Position numbers and translations under genes: made by a program. From Anisus vortex (Eukaryota > Mollusca > Gastropoda > Planorbidae): a DNA stretch of 64,000 nucleotides. Position 1 is the first letter of the stretch. Each line of letters opens with the position of its first letter. Below are positions 35,601 through 49,704 of the stretch, piece after piece. The DNA is taken from NCBI GenBank assembly GCA_949126835.1, contig OX421497.1:15920435-15984434 (forward strand), read 5' to 3'. The notes below the pieces were generated by a model. That model was not told the DNA's origin and made no database searches. It worked only from the letters and a program-made list of their open reading frames with translations.

Positions 35601-36844
35601 AACTAAAGAATTTGTTGGGCTGACAATTTCATGTTCTACAATACTATCTATTGTTTGAAGAACGAACCCCCATACAAACTATCCGACCAGATAAACTAAA
35701 GAATTTGTTGGGCTGACAATTTCATGTTCTACAATACTATCTATTGTTTGAAGAACCCCCATACAAACTAACCGACCAGATGAACTAAAGACTTTGTTGG
35801 GCTGACAATTTCATGATCTACAAGACTATGTACTGTTTGAAGAACCCCCATACAAACTATCCGACCAGATGAACTAAAGACTTTGTTGGGCTGACAATTT
35901 CGTGTTCTACAATACTATGTACTGTTAGAAGAACCCCCATACAAACTATCTGACCAGATGAACTAAAGACTTTGTTGGGCTGACAATTTCGTGTTCTACA
36001 ATACTATGTACTGTTTGAAGAACCCCCATACAAATCTTCCGACCAGATGAACTAAAGACTTTGTTGGGCTGACAATTTCGTGTTCTACAATACTATGTAC
36101 TGTTTGAAGAACCCCCATACAAACTATCCGACCAGTTGAACTAAAGACTTTGTTGGGCTGACAATTTCGTGTTCTACAATACTATGTACTGTATGAAGAA
36201 CCCCCCATACAAACTGTCCGACCAGATGAACTAAACAATTTGTTGGGCTGGAAATTTTGTGTTCTACAATACTATGTACTGTGAGAAGAACCCCCCTTAC
36301 AAACTATCCGACCAGATGAACAAATGACATTGTTGGGCTAACAATTTCGTGCTCTACAATACTATGTACTATATGAAGAACCCCTCATACAAACTGTACG
36401 ACCAGATGAACTAAAGACTTTGTTGGGCTGACAATTTCGTGTTCTACAATACTATGTACTGTTTGAATAACCCCCATACAAACTATCCGACCAGATGAAC
36501 TAAAGACTTTGTTGGGCTGACAATTTCGTGTTCTACAATACTATGTACTGTGTAAAGAACCCCCCTTACAAACTATCCGACCAGATGAACAAAAGACTTT
36601 GTTGGGCTAACAATTTCGTGTTCTACAATAATATGTACTGTATGAAGAACCCCCCATACAAACTGTTCGACCCGATGAACTAAAGACTTTGTTGGGCTGA
36701 CAATTTCGTGTTCTACAATACTATGTACTGTTTGAAGAACCCCCATACAAACTATCTGACCAGATGAACTAAGGACTTTGTTGGGCTGACAATTTCGTGT
36801 TCTACAATACTATGTACTGTTTGAAGAACCCCCATACAAACTAT

Positions 36845-39800
36845 CCAACCAGATGAACTAAAGACTTTGTTAGGCTGACAATTTCGTGTTCTACAATACT
36901 ATGTACTGTTTGAAGAACCCCCATACAAACTATCCGACCAGATGAACTAAAGACTATGTTGGGCTGACAATTTCGTGTTCTACAATACTATGTATTGTTT
37001 GAAGAACCCCCATACAAATCATCCGACCAGATGAACTAAAGACTTTGTTGGGCTGACAATTTCGTGTTCTACAATACTATGTACTGTTTGAAGAACCCCC
37101 ATACAAACTATCCGACCAGATGAACTAAAGACTTTGTTGGGCTGACAATTTCGTGTTCTACAATACTATGTACTGTTTGAAGAACCCCCATACAAATCAT
37201 CCGACCAGATGAACTAAAGACTTTGTTGGGCTGACAATTTCGTGTTCTACAATACTCTCTACTGTTTAAAGAAGCCCATACAAACTAACCGACCAGATGA
37301 ACTAAAGACTTTGTTGGGCTGACAATTTTGTGTTCTACAATACTATGTACTGTATAAAGAACCCCCCATACAAACTGTCCGACCAGATGAACTAAAGACT
37401 TTGTTGGGCTGACAATTTCGTGTTCTACAATACTATGTACTGTTTGAAGAACCCCCATACAAACTATCTGACCAGATGAACTAAGGACTTTGTTGGGCTG
37501 ACAATTTCGTGTTCTACAATACTATGTACTGTTTGAAGAACCCCCATACAAACTATCCGACCAGATGAACTAAAGACTTTGTTAGGCTGACAATTTCGTG
37601 TTCTACAATACTATGTACTGTTTGAAGAACCCCCATACAAACTATCCGACCAGATGAACTAAAGACTTTGTTGGGCTGACAATTTCGTGTTCTTCAATAC
37701 TATGTATTGTTTGAAGAACCCCCATACAAATCATCCGACCAGATGAACTAAAGACTTTGTTGGGCTGACAATTTCGTGTTCTACAATACTATGTACTGTT
37801 TGAAGAACCCCCATACAAACTATCCGACCAGATGAACTAAAGACTTTGTTGGGCTGACAATTTCGTGTTCTACAATACTATGTACTGTTTGAAGAACCCC
37901 CATACAAATCATCCGACCAGATGAACTAAAGACTTTGTTGGGCTGACAATTTCGTGTTCTACAATACTCTCTACTGTTTAAAGAAGCCCATACAAACTAA
38001 CCGACCAGATGAACTAAAGACTTTGTTGGGCTGACAATTTTGTGTTCTACAATACTATGTACTGTATAAAGAACCCCCCATACAAACTGTCCGACCAGAT
38101 GAACTAAAGAATTTGTTGGGCTGACAATTTTGTGTTCTACAATACTATGTACTGTGTGAAGAACCCCCCTTACAAACTATCCGACCAGATGAACAAATGA
38201 CATTGTTGGGCTAACAATTTCGTCTTCTACAATACTATATACTGTATGAAGAACCCCCCATACAAACTTTCCGACCAGATGAACTAAAGACTTTGTTGGG
38301 CTGACAATTTCGTGTTCTACAATACTATGTATTGTTTGAAGAACCCCCATACAAATCATCCGACCAGATGAACTAAAGACTTTGTTGGGCTGACAATTTC
38401 GTGTTCTACAATACTATGTACTGTTTGAAGAACCCCCATACAAACTATCCGACCAGATGAATTAAAGACTTTGTTGGGCTGACAATTTCGTGTTCTAAAA
38501 TACTATGTACTGTTTGAAGAACCCCCATACAAACTATTCGACCAGATGAACTAAAGACTTTGTTGGGCTGACAATTTCGTGTTCTACAATACTATGTACT
38601 GTTTGAAGAACCCCCATACAAACTATCCGACCAGATGAACTAAAGACTTTGTTGGGCTGACAATTTCATGTACTACAATAATATGTACTGTTTGAAGATT
38701 CCCCATACAAACTATCCGACCAGATGAACTAAATACTTTGTTGGGCTGACAATTTCGTGTTCTACAATACTATGTACTGTTTGAAAAACCCCCCATACAA
38801 ACTATCCGACTAGATGAACTAAAGACTTTGTTGGGCTGACAGTTTCGTGTTCTACAATACTATGTACTGTTTGAAGAACCCCCATACAAACTATCCGACC
38901 AGATGAACTAAAGAATTTGTTGGGCTGACAGTTTCGTGTTCTACAATACTATGTACTGTTTAAAGAACCCCCATACAAACTATCCGACCAGATGAACTAA
39001 AGAATTTGTTGGGCTGACAATTTCATGTTCTACAATACTATCTATTGTTTGAAGAACGAACCCCCATACAAACTATCCGACCAGATAAACTAAAGAATTT
39101 GATGGGCTGACAATTTCATGTTCTACAATACTATCTATTGTTTGAAGAACCCCCATACAAACTAACCGACCAGATGAACTAAAGACTTTGTTGGGCTGAC
39201 AATTTCATGATCTACAAGACTATGTACTGTTTGAAGAACCCCCATACAAACTATCCGACCAGATGAACTAAAGACTTTGTTGGGCTGACAATTTCGTGTT
39301 CTACAATACTATGTACTGTTAGAAGAACCCCCATACAAACTATCTGACCAGATGAACTAAAGACTTTGTTGGGCTGACAATTTCGTGTTCTACAATACTA
39401 TGTACTGTTTGAAGAACCCCCATACAAATCTTCCGACCAGATGAACTAAAGACTTTGTTGGGCTGACAATTTCGTGTTCTACAATACTATGTACTGTTTG
39501 AAGAACCCCCATACAAACTATCCGACCAGTTGAACTAAAGACTTTGTTGGGCTGACAATTTCGTGTTCTACAATACTATGTACTGTATGAAGAACCCCCC
39601 ATACAAACTGTCCGACCAGATGAACTAAAGAATTTGTTGGGCTGGAAATTTTGTGTTCTACAATACTATGTACTGTGAGAAGAACCCCCCTTACAAACTA
39701 TCCGACCAGATGAACAAATGACATTGTTGGGCTAACAATTTCGTGCTCTACAATACTATGTACTGTATGAAGAACCCCTCATACAAACTGTCCGACCAGA

Positions 39801-42800
39801 TGAACTAAAGACTTTGTTGGGCTGACAATTTCGTGTTCTACAATACTATGTACTGTTTGAATAACCCCCATACAAACTATCCGACCAGATGAACTAAAGA
39901 CTTTGTTGGGCTGACAATTTCGTGTTCTACAATACTATGTACTGTGTAAAGAACCCCCCTTACAAACTATCCGACCAGATGAACAAAAGACTTTGTTGGG
40001 CTAACAATTTCGTGTTCTACAATACTATGTACTGTATGAAGAACCCCCCATACAAACTGTTCGACCCGATGAACTAAAGACTTTGTTGGGCTGACAATTT
40101 CGTGTTCTACAATACTATGTACTGTTTGAAGAACCCCCATACAAACTATCTGACCAGATGAACTAAGGACTTTGTTGGGCTGACAATTTCGTGTTCTACA
40201 ATACTATGTACTGTTTGAAGAACCCCCATACAAACTATCCGACCAGATGAACTAAAGACTTTGTTAGGCTGACAATTTCGTGTTCTACAATACTATGTAC
40301 TGTTTGAAGAACCCCCATACAAACTATCCGACCAGATGAACTAAAGACTTTGTTGGGCTGACAATTTCGTGTTCTACAATACTATGTATTGTTTGAAGAA
40401 TCCCCATACAAATCATCCGACCAGATGAACTAAAGACTTTGTTGGGCTGACAATTTCGTGTTCTACAATACTATGTACTGTTTGAAGAACCCCCATACAA
40501 ACTATCCGACCAGATGAACTAAAGACTTTGTTGGGCTGACAATTTCGTGTTCTACAATACTATGTACTGTTTGAAGAACCCCCATACAAATCATCCGACC
40601 AGATGAACTAAAGACTTTGTTGGGCTGACAATTTCGTGTTCTACAATACTCTCTACTGTTTAAAGAAGCCCATACAAACTAACCGACCAGATGAACTAAA
40701 GACTTTGTTGGGCTGACAATTTTGTGTTCTACAATACTATGTACTGTATAAAGAACCCCCCATACAAACTGTCCGACCAGATGAACTAAAGAATTTGTTG
40801 GGCTGACAATTTTGTGTTCTACAATACTATGTACTGTGTGAAGAACCCCCCTTACAAACTATCCGACCAGATGAACAAATGACATTGTTGGGCTAACAAT
40901 TTCGTCTTCTACAATACTATGTACTGTATGAAGAACCCCCCATACAAACTGTCCGACCAGATGAACTAAAGACTTTGTTGGGCTGACAATTTCGTGTTCT
41001 ACAATACTATGTACTGTTTGAATAACCCCCATACAAACTAACCGACCAGATGAACTAAAGACTTTGTTGGGCTGACAATTTCGTGTTCTACAATACTATG
41101 TACTGTGTAAAGAACCCCCCTTACAAACTATCCGACCAGATGAACAAAAGACTTTGTTGGGCTAACAATTTCGTGTTCTACAATACTATGTACTGTATGA
41201 AGAACCCCCCATACAAACTGTCCGACCAGATGAACTAAAGACTTTGTTGGGCTGACAATTTCGTGTTCTACAATACTATGTACTGTTTAAAGAACCCCCA
41301 TACAAACTATCCGACCAGATGAACTAAGGACTTTGTTGGGCTGACAATTTCGTGTTCTACAATACTATGTACTGTTTGAAGAACCCCCATACAAACTATC
41401 CGACCAGATGAACTAAAGACTTTGTTAGGCTGACAATTTCGTGTTCTACAATACTATGTACTGTTTGAAGAACCCCCATACAAACTATCCGACCAGATGA
41501 ACTAAAGACTTTGTTGGGCTGACAATTTCATGTTCTACAATACTATGTATTGTTTGAAGAACCCCCATACAAATCATCCGACCAGATGAACTAAAGACTT
41601 TGTTGGGCTGACAATTTCGTGTTCTACAATACTATGTACTGTTTGAAGAACCCCCATACAAACTATCCGACCAGATGAACTAAAGACTTTGTTGGGCTGA
41701 CAATTTCGTGTTCTACAATACTATGTACTGTTTGAAGAACCCCCATACAAACTATCCGACCAGATAGACTAAAGACTTTGTCGGGCTGACAATTTTGTGT
41801 TCTACAATACTATGTACTGTTTGAAGAACCCCCATACAAACTATCTGACCAGATGAATTAAAGGCTTTGTTGGGCTGAAAATTTCGTGTTCTACAATACT
41901 ATGTACTGTTTGAAGAACCCCCATACAAATCATCCGACCAGATGAACTAAAGACTTTGTTGGGCTGACAATTTCGTGTTCTACAATACTCTCTACTGTTT
42001 GAAGAAGCCGATACAAACTAACTGACCAGATGAACTAAAGACTTTGTTGGGCTGACAATTTTGTGTTCTACAATACTATGTACTGTATGAAGAATCTCAT
42101 ACAAACTGTCCGACCAGATGAACTAAAGAATTTGTTGGGCTGACATTTTTGTGTTCTACAATAATATGTACTGTGTGAAGAACCCCCCTTACAAACTATC
42201 CGACCAGATGAATAAATGACATTGTTGGGCTAACAATTTCGTGTTCTACAATACTATGTACGGTATGAAGAACCCCCCATACAAACTGTCCGACCAGATG
42301 AACTAAAGACTTTGTTGGGCTGACAATTTCGTGTTCTACAATACTATGTACTGTTTGAAGAACTCCCGATACAAACTATCCGACCAGATGAACTAAAGAC
42401 TTTGTTGGGCTGACAATTTCGTGTTCTACAATACTATGTACTGTTTGAAGAACCCTCCATACAAACTTACCGACCAGATGAACTAAAGACTTTGTTGGGC
42501 TGACAATTTCGTGTTCTAAAATACTATGTACTGTTTAAAGAACCCCCATACAAACTATCCGACCAGATGAACTAAAGACTTTGTTGGGCTGACAATTTCG
42601 TGTTCTACAATACTATGTACTGTTTAAAGAACCCCCCATACAAACTATCCGACCAGATGAACTAAAGACTTTGTTGGGCTGACAATTTCGTGTTCTACAA
42701 TACTATGTACTGTTTGAAGAACCCCCCATACAAACTTACCGACCAGATGAACTAAAGACTTTGTTGGGCTGACAATTTCGTGTTCTAAAATACTATGTAC

Positions 42801-43274
42801 TGTTTAAAGAACCCCCATTCAAACTATCCGACCAGATGAACTAAAGACTTTGTTGGGCTGACAATTTCGTGTTCTACAAAACTATGTACTGTTTGAATAA
42901 CCCCCATACAAACTATCCGACCAGATGAACTAAAGACTTTGTTGGGCTGACAATTTCGTGTTCTACAATACTATGTACTGTGTAAAGAACCCCCCTTACA
43001 AACTATCCGACCAGATGAACAAAAGACTTTGTTGGGCTAACAATTTCGTGTTCTACAATAATATGTACTGTATGAAGAACCCCCCATACAAACTGTTCGA
43101 CCCGATGAACTAAAGACTTTGTTGGGCTGACAATTTCGTGTTCTACAATACTATGTACTGTTTGAAGAACCCCCATACAAACTATCTGACCAGATGAACT
43201 AAGGACTTTGTTGGGCTGACAATTTCGTGTTCTACAATACTATGTACTGTTTGAAGAACCCCCATACAAACTAT
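36845..43274. repeat. Higher-order repeat block, first copy (6430-bp step)
   Basis: Rare variants recur exactly 6430 bp apart: CCAACCAG at 36845 and 43275; AAGAAGCCCA at 37981 and 44411; the GAACGAAC 4-bp insertion at 39054 and 45484; and the 60-codon open frames at 38177 and 44607. The block boundaries chosen here are one step of that period; the true duplication edges may lie elsewhere. Confidence 0.8.
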
Positions 43275-46200
43275 CCAACCAGATGAACTAAAGACTTTGT
43301 TAGGCTGACAATTTCGTGTTCTACAATACTATGTACTGTTTGAAGAACCCCCATACAAACTATCCGACCAGATGAACTAAAGACTATGTTGGGCTGACAA
43401 TTTCGTGTTCTACAATACTATGTATTGTTTGAAGAACCCCCATACAAATCATCCGACCAGATGAACTAAAGACTTTGTTGGGCTGACAATTTCGTGTTCT
43501 ACAATACTATGTACTGTTTGAAGAACCCCCATACAAACTATCCGACCAGATGAACTAAAGACTTTGTTGGGCTGACAATTTCGTGTTCTACAATACTATG
43601 TACTGTTTGAAGAACCCCCATACAAATCATCCGACCAGATGAACTAAAGACTTTGTTGGGCTGACAATTTCGTGTTCTACAATACTCTCTACTGTTTAAA
43701 GAAGCCCATACAAACTAACCGACCAGATGAACTAAAGACTTTGTTGGGCTGACAATTTTGTGTTCTACAATACTATGTACTGTATAAAGAACCCCCCATA
43801 CAAACTGTCCGACCAGATGAACTAAAGACTTTGTTGGGCTGACAATTTCGTGTTCTACAATACTATGTACTGTTTGAAGAACCCCCATACAAACTATCTG
43901 ACCAGATGAACTAAGGACTTTGTTGGGCTGACAATTTCGTGTTCTACAATACTATGTACTGTTTGAAGAACCCCCATACAAACTATCCGACCAGATGAAC
44001 TAAAGACTTTGTTAGGCTGACAATTTCGTGTTCTACAATACTATGTACTGTTTGAAGAACCCCCATACAAACTATCCGACCAGATGAACTAAAGACTTTG
44101 TTGGGCTGACAATTTCGTGTTCTTCAATACTATGTATTGTTTGAAGAACCCCCATACAAATCATCCGACCAGATGAACTAAAGACTTTGTTGGGCTGACA
44201 ATTTCGTGTTCTACAATACTATGTACTGTTTGAAGAACCCCCATACAAACTATCCGACCAGATGAACTAAAGACTTTGTTGGGCTGACAATTTCGTGTTC
44301 TACAATACTATGTACTGTTTGAAGAACCCCCATACAAATCATCCGACCAGATGAACTAAAGACTTTGTTGGGCTGACAATTTCGTGTTCTACAATACTCT
44401 CTACTGTTTAAAGAAGCCCATACAAACTAACCGACCAGATGAACTAAAGACTTTGTTGGGCTGACAATTTTGTGTTCTACAATACTATGTACTGTATAAA
44501 GAACCCCCCATACAACCTGTCCGACCAGATGAACTAAAGAATTTGTTGGGCTGACAATTTTGTGTTCTACAATACTATGTACTGTGTGAAGAACCCCCCT
44601 TACAAACTATCCGACCAGATGAACAAATGACATTGTTGGGCTAACAATTTCGTCTTCTACAATACTATATACTGTATGAAGAACCCCCCATACAAACTTT
44701 CCGACCAGATGAACTAAAGACTTTGTTGGGCTGACAATTTCGTGTTCTACAATACTATGTATTGTTTGAAGAACCCCCATACAAATCATCCGACCAGATG
44801 AACTAAAGACTTTGTTGGGCTGACAATTTCGTGTTCTACAATACTATGTACTGTTTGAAGAACCCCCATACAAACTATCCGACCAGATGAATTAAAGACT
44901 TTGTTGGGCTGACAATTTCGTGTTCTAAAATACTATGTACTGTTTGAAGAACCCCCATACAAACTATTCGACCAGATGAACTAAAGACTTTGTTGGGCTG
45001 ACAATTTCGTGTTCTACAATACTATGTACTGTTTGAAGAACCCCCATACAAACTATCCGACCAGATGAACTAAAGAATTTGTTGGGCTGACAATTTCATG
45101 TACTACAATAATATGTACTGTTTGAAGATTCCCCATACAAACTATCCGACCAGATGAACTAAATACTTTGTTGGGCTGACAATTTCGTGTTCTACAATAC
45201 TATGTACTGTTTGAAAAACCCCCCATACAAACTATCCGACTAGATGAACTAAAGACTTTGTTGGGCTGACAGTTTCGTGTTCTACAATACTATGTACTGT
45301 TTGAAGAACCCCCATACAAACTATCCGACCAGATGAACTAAAGAATTTGTTGGGCTGACAGTTTCGTGTTCTACAATACTATGTACTGTTTAAAGAACCC
45401 CCATACAAACTATCCGACCAGATGAACTAAAGAATTTGTTGGGCTGACAATTTCATGTTCTACAATACTATCTATTGTTTGAAGAACGAACCCCCATACA
45501 AACTATCCGACCAGATAAACTAAAGAATTTGTTGGGCTGACAATTTCATGTTCTACAATACTATCTATTGTTTGAAGAACCCCCATACAAACTAACCGAC
45601 CAGATGAACTAAAGACTTTGTTGGGCTGACAATTTCATGATCTACAAGACTATGTACTGTTTGAAGAACCCCCATACAAACTATCCGACCAGATGAACTA
45701 AAGACTTTGTTGGGCTGACAATTTCGTGTTCTACAATACTATGTACTGTTAGAAGAACCCCCATACAAACTATCTGACCAGATGAACTAAAGACTTTGTT
45801 GGGCTGACAATTTCGTGTTCTACAATACTATGTACTGTTTGAAGAACCCCCATACAAATCTTCCGACCAGATGAACTAAAGACTTTGTTGGGCTGACAAT
45901 TTCGTGTTCTACAATACTATGTACTGTTTGAAGAACCCCCATACAAACTATCCGACCAGTTGAACTAAAGACTTTGTTGGGCTGACAATTTCGTATTCTA
46001 CAATACTATGTACTGTATGAAGAACCCCCCATACAAACTGTCCGACCAGATGAACTAAAGAATTTGTTGGGCTGGAAATTTTGTGTTCTACAATACTATG
46101 TACTGTGAGAAGAACCCCCCTTACAAACTATTTGACCAGATGAACAAATGACATTGTTGGGCTAACAATTTCGTGCTCTACAATACTATGTACTGTATGA

Positions 46201-49200
46201 AGAACCCCTCATACAAACTGTCCGACCAGATGAACTAAAGACTTTGTTGGGCTGACAATTTCGTGTTCTACAATACTATGTACTGTTTGAATAACCCCCA
46301 TACAAACTATCCGACCAGATGAACTAAAGACTTTGTTGGGCTGACAATTTCGTGTTCTACAATACTATGTACTGTGTAAAGAACCCCCCTTACAAACTAT
46401 CCGACCAGATGAACAAAAGACTTTGTTGGGCTAACAATTTCGTGTTCTACAATACTATAAACTGTATGAAGAACCCCCCATACAAACTGTTCGACCCGAT
46501 GAACTAAAGACTTTGTTGGGCTGACAATTTCGTGTTCTACAATACTATGTACTGTTTGAAGAACCCCCATACAAACTATCTGACCAGATGAACTAAGGAC
46601 TTTGTTGGGCTGACAATTTCGTGTTCTACATTACTATGTACTGTTTGAAGAACCCCCATACAAACTATCCGACCAGATGAACTAAAGACTTTGTTAGGCT
46701 GACAATTTCGTGTTCTACAATACTATGTACTGTTTGAAGAACCCCCATACAAACTATCCGACCAGATGAACTAAAGACTTTGTTGGGCTGACAATTTCGT
46801 GTTCTACAATACTATGTATTGTTTGAAGAACCCCCATACAAATCATCCGACCAGATGAACTAAAGACTTTGTTGGGCTGACAATTTCGTGTTCTACAATA
46901 CTATGTACTGTTTGAAGAACCCCCATACAAACTATCCGACCAGATGAACTAAAGACTTTGTTGGGCTGACAATTTCGTGTTCTACAATACTATGTACTGT
47001 TTGAAGAACCCCCATACAAATCATCCGACCAGATGAACTAAAGACTTTGTTGGGCTGACAATTTCGTGTTCTACAATACTCTCTACTGTTTAAAGAAGCC
47101 CATACAAACTAACCGACCAGATGAACTAAAGACTTTGTTGGGCTGACAATTTTGTGTTCTACAATACTATGTACTGTATAAAGAACCCCCCATACAAACT
47201 GTCCGACCAGATGAACTAAAGAATTTGTTGGGCTGACAATTTTGTGTTCTACAATACTATGTACTGTGTGAAGAACCCCCCTTACAAACTATCCGACCAG
47301 ATGAACAAATGACATTGTTGGGCTAACAATTTCGTCTTCTACAATACTATGTACTGTATGAAGAACCCCCCATACAAACTGTCCGACCAGATGAACTAAA
47401 GACTTTGTTGGGCTGACAATTTCGTGTTCTACAATACTATGTACTGTTTGAATAACCCCCATACAAACTAACCGACCAGATGAACTAAAGACTTTGTTGG
47501 GCTGACAATTTCGTGTTCTACAATACTATGTACTGTGTAAAGAACCCCCCTTACAAACTATCCGACCAGATGAACAAAAGACTTTGTTGGGCTAACAATT
47601 TCGTGTTCTACAATACTATGTACTGTTTAAAGAACCCCCATACAAACTATCCGACCAGATGAACTAAGGACTTTGTTGGGCTGACAATTTCGTGTTCTAC
47701 AATACTATGTACTGTTTGAAGAACCCCCATACAAACTATCCGACCAGATGAACTAAAGACTTTGTTAGGCTGACAATTTCGTGTTCTACAATACTATGTA
47801 CTGTTTGAAGAACCCCCATACAAACTATCCGACCAGATGAACTAAAGACTTTGTTGGGCTGACAATTTCATGTTCTACAATACTATGTATTGTTTGAAGA
47901 ACCCCCATACAAATCATCCGACCAGATGAACTAAAGACTTTGTTGGGCTGACAATTTCGTGTTCTACAATACTATGTACTGTTTGAAGAACCCCCATACA
48001 AACTATCCGACCAGATGAACTAAAGACTTTGTTGGGCTGACAATTTCGTGTTCTACAATACTATGTACTGTTTGAAGAACCCCCATACAAACTATCCGAC
48101 CAGATAGACTAAAGACTTTGTCGGGCTGACAATTTTGTGTTCTACAATACTATGTACTGTTTGAAGAACCCCCATACAAACTATCTGACCAGATGAATTA
48201 AAGGCTTAGTTGGGCTGAAAATTTCGTGTTCTACAATACTATGTACTGTTTGAAGAACCCCCATACAAATCATCCGACCAGATGAACTAAAGACTTTGTT
48301 GGGCTGACAATTTCGTGTTCTACAATACTCTCTACTGTTTGAAGAAGCCGATACAAACTAACTGACCAGATGAACTAAAGACTTTGTTGGGCTGACAATT
48401 TTGTGTTCTACAATACTATGTACTGTATGAAGAATCTCATACAAACTGTCCGACCAGATGAACTAAAGAATTTGTTGGGCTGACATTTTTGTGTTCTACA
48501 ATAATATGTACTGTGTGAAGAACCCCCCTTACAAACTATCCGACCAGATGAATAAATGACATTGTTGGGCTAACAATTTTGTGTTCTACAATACTATGTA
48601 CGGTATGAAGAACCCCCCCCATACAAACTGTCCGACCAGATGAACTAAAGACTTTGTTGGGCTGACAATTTCGTGTTCTACAATACTATGTACTGTTTGA
48701 AGAACTCCCGATACAAACTATCCGACCAGATGAACTAAAGACTTTGTTGGGCTGACAATTTCGTGTTCTACAATACTATGTACTGTTTGAAGAACCCTCC
48801 ATACAAACTTACCGACCAGATGAACTAAAGACTTTGTTGGGCTGACAATTTCGTGTTCTAAAATACTATGTACTGTTTAAAGAACCCCCATACAAACTAT
48901 CCGACCAGATGAACTAAAGACTTTGTTGGGCTGACAATTTCGTGTTCTACAATACTATGTACTGTTTAAAGAACCCCCCATACAAACTATCCGACCAGAT
49001 GAACTAAAGACTTTGTTGGGCTGACAATTTCGTGTTCTACAATACTATGTACTGTTTGAAGAACCCCCCATACAAACTTACCGACCAGATGAACTAAAGA
49101 CTTTGTTGGGCTGACAATTTCGTGTTCTACAATACTATGTACTGTTTGAAGAACCCCCATACAAATCTTCCGACCAGATGAACTAAAGACTTTGTTGGGC

Positions 49201-49704
49201 TGACAATTTCGTGTTCTACAATACTATGTACTGTTTGAAGAACCCCCATACAAACTATCCGACCAGTTGAACTAAAGACTTTGTTGGGCTGACAATTTCG
49301 TGTTCTACAATACTATGTACTGTATGAAGAACCCCCCATACAAACTGTCCGACCAGATGAACTAAAGAATTTGTTGGGCTGGAAATTTTGTGTTCTACAA
49401 TACTATGTACTGTGAGAAGAACCCCCCTTACAAACTATCCGACCAGATGAACAAATGACATTGTTGGGCTAACAATTTCGTGCTCTACAATACTATGTAC
49501 TGTATGAAGAACCCCTCATACAAACTGTCCGACAAGATGAACTAAAGACTTTGTTGGGCTGACAATTTCGTGTTCTACAATACTATGTACTGTTTGAATA
49601 ACCCCCATACAAACTATCCGACCAGATGAACTAAAGACTTTGTTGGGCTGACAATTTCGTGTTCTACAATACTATGTACTGTGTAAAGAACCCCCCTTAC
49701 AAAC
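43275..49704. repeat. Higher-order repeat block, second copy
   Basis: Counterpart of the preceding block. Near 47600 one 90-bp unit present in the first copy is missing, so the offset falls to 6340 bp beyond that point (AGAATCTCAT at 42091 and 48431). Confidence 0.75.

Noticed and set aside
38177..38359. 60-codon minus-strand open frame (repeated identically at 44607-44789)
   Set aside because: It is two satellite units lacking their usual stop because of unit variants. The identity of the two frames comes from the 6430-bp duplication, not selection.
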